Assembly (NCBI GenBank): GCA_002307175.1
Contig: DBTS01000049.1
Span: forward strand, 43,408-107,407
Direction of reading: 5' to 3'
Length of the DNA: 64,000 nucleotides
Source: Rhodocyclaceae bacterium UBA1310
GTDB lineage: Bacteria > Pseudomonadota > Gammaproteobacteria > Burkholderiales > Rhodocyclaceae
Both the position numbers and the translations under genes were made by a program. The notes beneath the pieces were generated by a model. It was not told where the DNA came from and searched no databases. It saw only the letters and a list, made by a program, of their open reading frames with translations. Shown here in pieces: positions 1 to 6,398 of this stretch; the first letter of the stretch is position 1; every line of letters begins with the position of its first letter.

Positions 1-376
1 AGGCGCCTGAGAGACCTGCATACCAGGCCAGCGGAACATGTTCGAAGCGCAAGCCGACACTCACCATCATTGCGCAGAACAGCAACACCGGTAGCAACCA
101 GGTTATCAGGCCCAGGCATCGTGCCACCAGCCACAGCGCCAGTAGCAGAGCCAGATTGGCGAGAAGATGCGCAAGATCAAGATGGATCAGTTGTGCCGCC
201 AGACCACGCCACAAGGGATCACTTGTAGGGTGATAAAACCAGGCCGCGTCCCCGGATGCGAACAGGGTTCCCAGAATCATCAGCAGGCAGATTGCCCCTA
301 GCACGGCCGACACCACAGCATCACCATACCGCCGAATTGCCGGCAGATGGCATAATTTTCCAATACCGCATTCCAT
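1..376 (-). CDS. rrtA: Rhombosortase-type rhomboid protease (partial, 3' end outside window)
   Basis: The first 125 residues are visible, running off the left edge. Reading back from an ATG preceded by GGAGC, the protein has an N-terminal membrane segment (about residues 22-42), the pair 'HLDLAHLLANLALL' with rhomboid-type His and Asn, further hydrophobic helices, and 'WYAGLSGA' at the edge. That last stretch is the GxSG catalytic serine motif in the form typical of rhombosortases. Family knowledge: rhombosortases are inner-membrane serine proteases that cleave the C-terminal GlyGly-CTERM signal of secreted proteins. The catalytic C-terminal histidine lies outside the window. No GlyGly-CTERM substrate was noticed here. 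It may be co-transcribed with the small gene just upstream. Confidence 0.8.
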   Translation of the reverse strand, partial: MECGIGKLCHLPAIRRYGDAVVSAVLGAICLLMILGTLFASGDAAWFYHPTSDPLWRGLAAQLIHLDLAHLLANLALLLALWLVARCLGLITWLLPVLLFCAMMVSVGLRFEHVPLAWYAGLSGA

Positions 377-506
377 GACAGTGCTCCAGGCACAAAGCTC
401 CCCTACCGCCTGGACCCTGATGTCATAGTCATCAGAAATTGCAGACAGACTTCATACCACAACAGTCAAGCAGGCCCCGCCCGGGCCCTTTCTGATAGAA
501 GGCAGA

Positions 507-722
507 CTACAGCGGCCCTCCTGCAAGCAGGATCTGGACATCTTCCTCGGTAAGACGCCCCAGGCTACATACTCCCGTTCTGCCGCTCAGACGATCCGTC
601 GCGGCCATCTTCCGCCGCTCAGCCGCCCCAAGTTCGGCACACAAACCTTCCATCTCAAGGATGTCATCCGTGCGAATGAATTCATGATCGACGGTAGACC
701 GTCCGGTTTCCATCTGTTTCAT
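507..722 (-). CDS. Small hypothetical protein, 71 aa
   Basis: No family recognised. The start is well supported by a near-perfect ribosome binding site (TAAGGAGG) about 8 bases before the ATG. The protein is soluble and charged, with an acidic N-terminal half ('RTDDILEMEGLCAELG'), a basic middle and a C-terminus 'RLTEEDVQILLAGGPL'. No signal peptide or membrane segment is visible. It lies 130 bp upstream of the rhombosortase on the same strand, so the two may share a transcript. A 12-bp palindrome next to a TATAAA hexamer lies about 75 bp upstream and may be its promoter/operator. Function unknown. Confidence 0.55.
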   Translation of the reverse strand: MKQMETGRSTVDHEFIRTDDILEMEGLCAELGAAERRKMAATDRLSGRTGVCSLGRLTEEDVQILLAGGPL

Positions 723-985
723 GGCGATGCCTCCTTACCTGAATCGTCCTGGAACCAGCTCTGTCTATTTCATGTTAACTACGGCGGGGAAAGAAATTTA
801 TAAGGGTTTTCGCGAAAAACCTGCCCCTTAGGTGCATGGGGTTAGCCCTGAGAAACAGAGCAAAACCCGCATAGGGAAAGGATCTTCGGCAATCCAGGGC
901 GAATGGAAACCTGCCGGAATGGACAGGCGTGAAGACACACCTCTCCGGCAGGGAATGCCAGATCGGGAGGAAGGCATCGAACCTG
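723..985. other. Intergenic region with two inverted repeats
   Basis: This stretch between the small gene and ypfJ holds no convincing gene. It contains the perfect palindrome TTTTCGCGAAAA (807-818), next to a minus-strand TATAAA (797-802). It also contains a larger hairpin with perfect 9-bp arms CCTGCCGGA (910-918) and TCCGGCAGG (944-952) and an inner AGG-GTG/CAC-CCT stem. The larger hairpin lies about 35 bp beyond the ypfJ stop and may help end that transcript, though it lacks a good T-run. Short frames here have no ribosome binding site. Confidence 0.5.
797..818 (-). promoter_or_regulatory. Possible promoter/operator: TATAAA beside palindrome TTTTCGCGAAAA
   Basis: On the minus strand a TATAAA hexamer (802 to 797) follows a perfect 12-bp palindrome (807-818) by four bases. 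The palindrome would sit in the -10/-35 spacer of a promoter for the 71-aa gene, where a repressor could bind. The -35 match is poor, so this is only a candidate. Confidence 0.3.
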
Positions 986-1840
986 TCAGCGCTTGTGGAA
1001 CGTATCGCAGGCTTCGATACGGCCCGCATCGAAGCCGCGCCGGAACCACTGCGTGCGCTGGGCGGAACTGCCGTGCGTAAAGCTGTCCGGCATCACCTGC
1101 CCGCGGCTCTCTTTCTGCAAGGTGTCGTCGCCAATGGCCGAAGCCGCTGTCAGGACCCCATCAATGTCACCCGCTTCAAGAATCGGATGGCGCCGGTTGG
1201 CCTGATTGAACCAGACCCCGGCAAAACAGTCTGCCTGCAGCTCCAGACGCACGGACAAGGCATTCGACTGTTTTTCGCTGACAGCATTCTGGCGGGCACG
1301 ATCAACTTTTGACGATATGCCAAGAAGATTCTGCACGTGATGCCCGATTTCATGGGCGATGACATACGCTTGAGCCGCATTGCCCGGAGCATTGAAACGG
1401 CGCTCAAGCTGATCATAGAACCCCAGATCAAGGTAAACCTTCTGATCCGCCGGGCAGTAAAACGGCCCCATCGCAGCCATCCCCCGACCGCAGGCTGTCT
1501 GTGTGGCGCCACGAAACAGCACGAGGCGCGGATTCACATAGCGCACGCCCTGCGCCGCCAGCACTTCCGCCCAGGTTTTTTCGGTATCCCCCAGCACCTG
1601 TGCAACAAAATGCCGGGTCTGTTTTTCGTGCGCAGACTCCTGACTTGGCTGGGCTTGCTGCTGGGTGGCGGCAGGATGATTGGCCGCATGCTGCAGGAGA
1701 GGGCGTGGATCAAGTCCGAAATACCAGGCCACCAGCGCCAGCACGAGCGTGCCAACGCCTATCGTGCCGCCTCCGATGCCACCAGACGAGCCGCGCCTGT
1801 CTTCAATGTTGTCACTCTCATCACTATCGCCAAAGCGCAT
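986..1840 (-). CDS. ypfJ: YpfJ-family neutral zinc metallopeptidase
   Basis: A 284-residue protein of the YpfJ/zinc_peptidase (PF04228) type, close to the family's usual length. A short acidic N-terminus and Gly-rich stretch precede one membrane segment (about residues 28-43). A periplasmic domain follows, with the zinc motif HEIGHH at 163-168, conserved 'GPFYCPADQKVYLDLGF' upstream, and 'ELQADCFAG' from residue 200 supplying the third ligand. All the expected catalytic residues are present. The start is supported by an AGGGGTGAT ribosome binding site. It is probably a membrane-anchored periplasmic protease. The physiological substrate is not known for the family. It appears to be transcribed alone, downstream of the structured-RNA terminator. 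Confidence 0.9.
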   Translation of the reverse strand: MRFGDSDESDNIEDRRGSSGGIGGGTIGVGTLVLALVAWYFGLDPRPLLQHAANHPAATQQQAQPSQESAHEKQTRHFVAQVLGDTEKTWAEVLAAQGVRYVNPRLVLFRGATQTACGRGMAAMGPFYCPADQKVYLDLGFYDQLERRFNAPGNAAQAYVIAHEIGHHVQNLLGISSKVDRARQNAVSEKQSNALSVRLELQADCFAGVWFNQANRRHPILEAGDIDGVLTAASAIGDDTLQKESRGQVMPDSFTHGSSAQRTQWFRRGFDAGRIEACDTFHKR

Positions 1841-1926
1841 GGATCACCCCTGCCTGCATTTCACCCAGAACATACTGCCAGATGATTTTTGCCTGACAGG
1901 GGCGTGAAGTAAACAAAAAAGCGAAA

Positions 1927-1960
1927 CAAAAAAACGGGAAGCCACACTGTGGCCTCCCGT
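1927..1960 (-). terminator. Strong intrinsic terminator after the candidate RNA
   Basis: The stem is ACGGGA (1934-1939) with TCCCGT (1955-1960), then one mismatch, then GCCAC/GTGGC with a 3-base loop. On the minus strand it is followed by seven T residues and then GTTTCG. The orientation shows that a minus-strand transcript ends here, upstream of ypfJ. Confidence 0.88.
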
Positions 1961-2220
1961 CCCAAAATGAGGAAATCCTTCCATGGATTTCCCTCCCCCT
2001 TCTTGCAGCCCCTTGGCTGCCACCACCGCGATTCCCGCCGTGGCTCAAAATTCTTGCCAGCAATCCGGGCCCCAATTGGGCCCGGGTCGCTGCGACTGTG
2101 CTGACCGCGACCCTGCTCCGGCAGAGTGTGGCCATTGTCGATGCGCTTTCTGTCGAAGCGCCCGTCTCCTCTTTTCTCCCCCGGTGTGCCCTGGCGCTTT
2201 CGCGCGGAGCGATCTCCGTG
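1927..2220 (-). ncRNA. Candidate structured non-coding RNA (unassigned)
   Basis: On the minus strand about 290 bases fold into a chain of perfect hairpins that ends in a strong intrinsic terminator. In transcription order the stems are CGGAG/CTCCG (2205-2218), GCGC closed by a GAAA tetraloop (2194-2205), GCGCTT/AAGCGC (2143-2161), GGGTCGC/GCGACCC (2084-2113), CCGGGCCC/GGGCCCGG (2065-2085), GCAGCC/GGCTGC (2005-2020) and GGAAATCC/GGATTTCC (1971-1992). Some of these would compete. No frame has a convincing start and family, and the longest frame runs through the terminator. It is not tmRNA, RNase P RNA, 4.5S RNA or a second 6S RNA as far as their signature sequences show. The 5' end and promoter are not fixed. 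It lies just downstream of 6S RNA on the same strand. Confidence 0.5.
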
Positions 2221-2520
2221 GTGAACACATTCTTACACATTACATGGACTAATGGGTCTATCAGTTTTGTTTTTTTCACTAGCCATTCTCTATTGTGACT
2301 TTCTCGCAACAGTGGAAACAAAATTTTTTCAGATCCATCCTTCACTCCATGCCCCAATGAAGCCACCCACCTGACAGGGGTAGCCCAGAACCGTCCTGTC
2401 GAGCGCTACAGAACGATCCCTGCCAGACACCGCAGATCCAAGCGTGCCGTGAATTCCGGGCATCCCGATGCAGATCAGAAAAAGCAGGAGAGGAAAAAAG
2501 GAAAGGAAGGGAAAGAAATA
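2221..2520. other. Intergenic stretch without recognised gene
   Basis: Between the 6S RNA terminator and the structured-RNA candidate there are about 300 bases with AT-rich parts (2230-2335). No gene with a ribosome binding site was seen. A promoter for the minus-strand RNA should lie here. Weak -35/-10 pairs exist (for example TTGTTT and CACAAT at about 2290-2320), but none is convincing. Confidence 0.4.
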
Positions 2521-2553
2521 GAAAAAGGGCGCGGAACATAATTCCGCGCCCTT
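2521..2553 (-). terminator. Intrinsic terminator downstream of 6S RNA
   Basis: A perfect 12-bp stem, AAGGGCGCGGAA (2525-2536) with TTCCGCGCCCTT (2542-2553) and loop CATAA, is followed on the minus strand by TTTTTCTATTTC. It lies directly after the 3' end of the 6S RNA. Confidence 0.88.
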
Positions 2554-2559
2554 CGATGG

Positions 2560-2743
2560 GGATCCCCCGCATGTGCCGCCAGGCCGTCATCCTGAACCGA
2601 GGGTTCAGGGGGTCGTTGCCCGACCACATCAGGTGCGCCCAACCAGGGAGCGCTCACAACAGTGGCGTGCTGGGCATACAACCATGTCACGAAGACATTG
2701 GTTCAAGGAGTATGTAGCCCTAGCAAACACTGCAGGGGAAAAC
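2560..2743 (-). ncRNA. ssrS: 6S RNA
   Basis: 6S RNA mimics an open promoter and sequesters sigma-70 RNA polymerase in stationary phase. Placement directly downstream of zapA is the classic location. On the minus strand the 3' half contains 'GAGCGCTCCCTGGTTGGGCGC', matching the known 'GCTCCGCGGTTGGTGAGC' arm of E. coli 6S. It also contains the perfect hairpin CCTGAACC/GGTTCAGG (2591-2609), equivalent to the conserved CCTTGAACC/GGTTCAAGG element. The 5' CCCCTGCAGTGT pairs with 3' ACATGCGGGG as the closing stem, giving about 184 nt, the usual length. The ends are estimated from that stem. The ygfA gene that often follows is not here. Confidence 0.85.
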
Positions 2744-2836
2744 CTGCCGGACCGCCGTAATGCGTTGCAGTCCTTGTATTCTTTATCGTTCAGAAACCAG
2801 GAAATTTCAGTGAGGGGAAATCCTGACTGTCAATCC

Positions 2837-3139
2837 TCAGAACAACTTCTCATGTACTGCAGAAGCGGCATCAATTTTCTTGACGAGTGCTTCGATTCTA
2901 CGCTTATAGGAGGGCATGTCCAGCACTGCCGCACGCTGCGCCACCACGGCTTCATGCGCAATCATCAGGGCACACATCACCGCCGTTGACTCACTGCCTG
3001 AAGTGTTTTTTCCAAGCAGTTTCTGCAGCTTGTCATTGACCATCTCGACCGCCGCCTGCAGGGTATCTTTTTCATCTGGCTGGACGGAGACCTGATAGTC
3101 ACGCCCCATGATCTGGATCACGACATTTTCAGCACTCAT
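2837..3139 (-). CDS. zapA: Cell division protein ZapA
   Basis: A 100-residue ZapA-family protein of normal length. The N-terminal part ('VVIQIMGRDYQVSVQPDEK', about residues 6-24) is the conserved beta-sheet region. The rest is a predicted coiled coil that forms the antiparallel tetramer. ZapA bundles FtsZ protofilaments at mid-cell. The start codon overlaps the stop of the preceding zapB-like gene by four bases, so the two are translationally coupled. 6S RNA follows about 95 bp downstream on the same strand, as in many proteobacteria. Confidence 0.93.
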   Translation of the reverse strand: MSAENVVIQIMGRDYQVSVQPDEKDTLQAAVEMVNDKLQKLLGKNTSGSESTAVMCALMIAHEAVVAQRAAVLDMPSYKRRIEALVKKIDAASAVHEKLF

Positions 3140-3342
3140 GACGCTTCATCCTCCGCAGGCAACTGCGCCAACAGCCGCTCGACACGCTCGGTCACGACAC
3201 GGACCTTGTCGTTGAGCTGCCGGTTCTCGGTCTGAAGGGTAGCCACTCGTGTGGTCAGCTGCCGGTTCTCGGCACGCAACACCTGAAAAGCTTCCAGAAG
3301 CGCGCCAAGGCGGTTTTCGAGGTTGGTGATTTCTGCATCCAT
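3136..3342 (-). CDS. ZapB-like small coiled-coil protein (TIGR02449 type)
   Basis: A 68-residue, almost entirely coiled-coil protein with heptad-rich repeats 'LRAENRQLTTRVATLQTENR'. It matches the short proteins found just upstream of zapA in beta- and gammaproteobacteria, sometimes annotated as cell division protein ZapB. A longer frame begins 14 codons earlier, but MDAEITNLENRL is where the family starts, so that ATG was chosen. No clear ribosome binding site precedes it. It overlaps zapA by four bases. A role with ZapA in Z-ring assembly is likely from context, not proven by sequence. Confidence 0.75.
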   Translation of the reverse strand: MDAEITNLENRLGALLEAFQVLRAENRQLTTRVATLQTENRQLNDKVRVVTERVERLLAQLPAEDEAS

Positions 3343-3414
3343 GGTGTGATGGTAGTGCCCAAGCGCAAGCCCGGTCAATGGCATCGACGCACCTCACGTC
3401 ATGCTGTAAGATCC

Positions 3415-3618
3415 AGCTCGCTTCTGGTGTCCGGATGGAAGTTCTGCCATCCGGATGAAACGGGAAGCCGGTGCGCCGCACAAGCGGCTAATCCGGCGCT
3501 GCCCCCGCAACGGTAAGCGAGTCACGACGCAAGCTCACGCCACTGTGCCACAGGCATGGGAAGGCATTGCGTCGCGGAGCCCGAGGCTCCACTCGCCAGC
3601 CCGGAGACCGGCCCGAAG
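3415..3618 (+). promoter_or_regulatory. Cobalamin (AdoCbl) riboswitch
   Basis: All hallmarks of the class I cobalamin riboswitch are present. The core 'GGGAAGCCGGTG' at 3462 is followed by 'GCTGCCCCCGCAACGGTAA' (3499-3517), then 'GCCACTGTG' and 'GGCATGGGAAGGC', and the B12 box 'AGCCCGGAGACCGGCC' (3598-3613). It lies about 130 bp before btuB and should repress that gene, and probably the whole following operon, when adenosylcobalamin is abundant. A hairpin CCGTGC/GCACGG (3722-3738) touches the GGAAGGAG ribosome binding site of btuB. This suggests control of translation initiation, since no T-run terminator is seen before the start. Confidence 0.93.
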
Positions 3619-3750
3619 CTCACGAGACACATTGCGGTGGGCGATGTCAGGCGTCGGCACCTTCCTTTTTGTTCCGAATCCTGTTCCTTCCCGCGCTGCG
3701 TCCCGCCCTGCTTTCATATACCCGTGCGGGCGGCACGGAAGGAGTCCTAC

Positions 3751-5580
3751 ATGTTCCATCGCAATACCCTGGCTGCAGCCATCGCGCTGGCCTTCTCTCT
3801 GTCTTCCCAGGCCCAGACTGCTGATACCGAGCTTGAGCCGGTTGTCGTAACCGCCAACCGGGTGGCCAAAACCGCTTCTGAAACACTCAGCGCCGTCACC
3901 GTCATCAATCGCAAGGACATTGAACAGCAGCAGGTGCAATCCCTGCCCGAGCTGCTCGACGGCCTGGCCGGAATCGAGTTCGCCAATAATGGCGGCCCTG
4001 GCAAGACCACCTCGCTGTACATGCGTGGCACCAACAGCGGCCACACTCTGGTCCTCATCGACGGGGTACGCATTGGTTCGGCCACGGATGGCACGGCAGC
4101 CCTGCAGGATATCCCGCTCGAACAGATCGACCACATCGAGATCGTGCGCGGCCCACGCGCCAGCCTGTATGGCTCCGACGCCATCGGTGGGGTGATCCAG
4201 ATCTTCACGCGGCGCGGAGTGCAGGCGCCGGTGTTCACGTTTGGCGGCGGCAGTCGCAGCACTTTCGAGACTTCTGCCAGTGGGGGCTTTGGCTCCGCTG
4301 ACGCCTGGCTGAACCTTTCCGCCAACGGCTATACAACCCATGGCATCAACGCCTCATCGAAAAGCACTGAATCGGATACGGATGGATACTGGCGCTACAA
4401 CACCGATGTTCGCGGTGGTGGGCGTCTGGGTGAAAAGCTCGATTACGACCTGCAACTGATGCACACGACCGGCGTAAATGAGTACGACGGAGCGCCGAAC
4501 GTCACCGCACTGCGTCAGGATCTGGTAGCCGGCAATCTGCGCTATGCCCTCAACAACAACCTGACCACACGCCTGAAACTTGCCCAGAGCCAGGACGCCA
4601 GCAAGAATTACGATAACGGCACCACCCACGACGCAGACTTCGATTCGCGCTTCGATACCCGCACGAATCAGCTTAGCTGGCAGAACGAATTGACCTTCTC
4701 GCAGGGCCAGCAACTGGTCGGCGGCGTGGACTACCAGAACGACAAGGTCACCAGTTCCACCGAATACGACCACTCATCGCGCGTCAACAAGGCCGTGTTC
4801 GGCCAGTATCTGGCGGACTTTGGTGCCACCGATGTGCAGTTGGCTGGTCGCCACGACCAGAACGAGCAGTTTGGCGATCACGACACCGGCAGCCTTGCCG
4901 CAGGCTACACCTTTACCCCGGCACTGCGTGTCTACGCCAGCCATGCCACCGCGTTCAAGGCCCCCACCTTCAATGACCTGTATTACCCGGGCGCCGGCAA
5001 TGCCGATCTGAAGCCGGAACAATCGCACACCAGCGAACTCGGGCTGGGCGGCAAGGGCAGCAATTTCGACTGGCAGACCAGCGCTTTCCGCACACGTGTC
5101 ACCAACCTGATCGCCTGGGCGCCGACGAGCGATCCCGATGTCTGGTTGCCAAGCAACATCGACAATGCACACATCAACGGACTTGAGCTGAGCGGGCACT
5201 ACAGGCTGGGCAACACACGGCTGGGCGCCAACGCCACCTTCCTGGACCCACGCAACGCCTCCAGCGACGACAACGACGGCAAGCTGCTGCCACGCCGGGC
5301 ACGCCACACGGCCCGCTTCGACGTGGATCACCAGTTTGGCGCCTGGGGCTTCGGAAGCACCCTGAAAGCCGTCGGCAAGCGCTACGACGATGCGGCCAAT
5401 ACAAGCAAACTCGGCGGTTATGCCACACTCGATCTGCGCGCCGAGTATGCGATCAACCCCGAATGGAAAATACAGACCCGCCTCGAAAATGTGCTGGATA
5501 AACGTTATCAGACGGCCAGCACCTACAATCAGGTGGGGTTCGGTGCTTTCGTGAACGTGCGTTACCAACCCAAGCTGTAA
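3751..5580 (+). CDS. btuB: TonB-dependent cobalamin outer-membrane receptor BtuB
   Basis: A 609-residue TonB-dependent transporter. A signal peptide (about residues 1-22, ending 'SSQAQ') is followed by the TonB box 'EPVVVTANRV'. The plug domain (about 35-150) has 'YMRGTNSGHTLVLIDGVRI' and 'IEIVRGPRASLYGSDAIGG'. The rest is a 22-stranded barrel ending in the characteristic hydrophobic C-terminus 'NVRYQPKL'. The start was chosen at the ATG with a GGAAGGAG ribosome binding site and signal peptide. An open frame extends further upstream but runs through the riboswitch. Substrate assignment to B12 rests on the BtuB-like plug, the riboswitch and the following cob/btuCDF genes. It takes up cobalamin using TonB energy. 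Confidence 0.93.
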   Translation: MFHRNTLAAAIALAFSLSSQAQTADTELEPVVVTANRVAKTASETLSAVTVINRKDIEQQQVQSLPELLDGLAGIEFANNGGPGKTTSLYMRGTNSGHTLVLIDGVRIGSATDGTAALQDIPLEQIDHIEIVRGPRASLYGSDAIGGVIQIFTRRGVQAPVFTFGGGSRSTFETSASGGFGSADAWLNLSANGYTTHGINASSKSTESDTDGYWRYNTDVRGGGRLGEKLDYDLQLMHTTGVNEYDGAPNVTALRQDLVAGNLRYALNNNLTTRLKLAQSQDASKNYDNGTTHDADFDSRFDTRTNQLSWQNELTFSQGQQLVGGVDYQNDKVTSSTEYDHSSRVNKAVFGQYLADFGATDVQLAGRHDQNEQFGDHDTGSLAAGYTFTPALRVYASHATAFKAPTFNDLYYPGAGNADLKPEQSHTSELGLGGKGSNFDWQTSAFRTRVTNLIAWAPTSDPDVWLPSNIDNAHINGLELSGHYRLGNTRLGANATFLDPRNASSDDNDGKLLPRRARHTARFDVDHQFGAWGFGSTLKAVGKRYDDAANTSKLGGYATLDLRAEYAINPEWKIQTRLENVLDKRYQTASTYNQVGFGAFVNVRYQPKL

Positions 5581-5725
5581 GAAGCTGATCTCGATCTGTA
5601 GCGAGAAGGCGTCAGCGGACTGAAGAGCAGCGCAGAAACCGGAGTGTATTGGAATACATGAGGATTTCGAGCAGCGCATGAAGTCCGATCACGCCTTCGC
5701 AGTAAGATCATGAACAGCTTCTAAG
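5581..5725. repeat. Long imperfect palindrome (dispersed repeat)
   Basis: The space between btuB and cobO is filled by an approximately 145-bp imperfect palindrome. Outer ends GAAGCTG (5581) and CAGCTTC (near 5720) pair. Inside, GCGAGAAGGCGT pairs with ACGCCTTCGC, GCGGACT with AGTCCG, and the centre is TGTATTGGAATACA. It resembles the element at 43250-43371 in design. Its right end, GATCATGAACAGCTTCTAAG, recurs in degraded form near 33377 and, inverted, near 61238. It may form a cruciform or an RNA hairpin that tunes expression between btuB and the cob genes. Confidence 0.7.
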
Positions 5726-5773
5726 AATCATCCGGGGCTTTCAAAAGGCCTCGGTACTGTCTGGAGCATAGCG

Positions 5774-6388
5774 ATGACGACACAACAGGATGCCGCCCGT
5801 GACACACGCCACAAGGCACGCATGGCGCGCAAGAAAGCCGTGATCGACGCCAGCATCGCCGCTGCGGATGTCGAACGTGGCCTCGTGATCATCAACACCG
5901 GCAACGGCAAGGGCAAGAGCAGTGCGGCCTTCGGGGTGCTGGCGCGAGCCCTGGGGCATGGCATGCAATGCGCGGTGGTACAGTTCATCAAGAACCGTTC
6001 GGATACCGGTGAGGAAGCCTTTTTTCGCACCCATCCCGGTGTACGCTGGCATGTAATGGGCGACGGCTTCACCTGGGACACCCAGAACGCCGAACAGGAT
6101 CGCCAGACTGCGCGCCGCGCGTGGGAGCAGGCCCTGACCTATCTGTGCGACCCGGCCATCGATCTGCTGATTCTCGACGAATTCACCTACACCCTGAAAT
6201 ATGGCTGGCTTGATGCGGTGGAAGTCTGTGATGCCATCGATGCGCGCCCCGAGATGCAGCATCTGATCATCACCGGGCGTGCCGCACCCGAAGCACTGAT
6301 CGAAGTGGCAGATACCGTCACCGACATGAGTCTTGTCAAACATGCCTATCAGGATGGCGTAAAGGCCATGCCAGGTATTGAATGGTAA
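5774..6388 (+). CDS. cobO: Cob(I)yrinic acid a,c-diamide adenosyltransferase (CobO/BtuR type)
   Basis: A 204-residue CobA/CobO/BtuR-family enzyme of normal size. It transfers the 5'-deoxyadenosyl group from ATP to the cobalt(I) corrinoid. The P-loop GNGKGKSS is at residues 43-50. Also seen are 'VVQFIKNRSDTGEE', the 'ILDEFTYTLKYGWL' metal/ATP region and the family C-terminus 'GVKAMPGIEW'. The start ATG has an upstream GGAG. This is the first enzyme after btuB. It lies beyond the palindromic spacer and is followed after 10 bp by cbiA, consistent with adenosylation of both imported and newly made corrinoids. Confidence 0.93.
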   Translation: MTTQQDAARDTRHKARMARKKAVIDASIAAADVERGLVIINTGNGKGKSSAAFGVLARALGHGMQCAVVQFIKNRSDTGEEAFFRTHPGVRWHVMGDGFTWDTQNAEQDRQTARRAWEQALTYLCDPAIDLLILDEFTYTLKYGWLDAVEVCDAIDARPEMQHLIITGRAAPEALIEVADTVTDMSLVKHAYQDGVKAMPGIEW

Positions 6389-6398
6389 TGAGGATCGC

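Noticed and set aside
1927..2220. tmRNA, RNase P RNA or SRP RNA as identity of the structured RNA
   Set aside because: The diagnostic sequences (tmRNA tRNA-like ends, the RNase P GAGGAAAGTCC motif, the SRP GGAA/GNAR core) are not present.
1824..2366. A 180-codon minus-strand frame across the structured-RNA region
   Set aside because: It runs straight through the strong intrinsic terminator at 1927-1960, has no ribosome binding site and overlaps the start of ypfJ.
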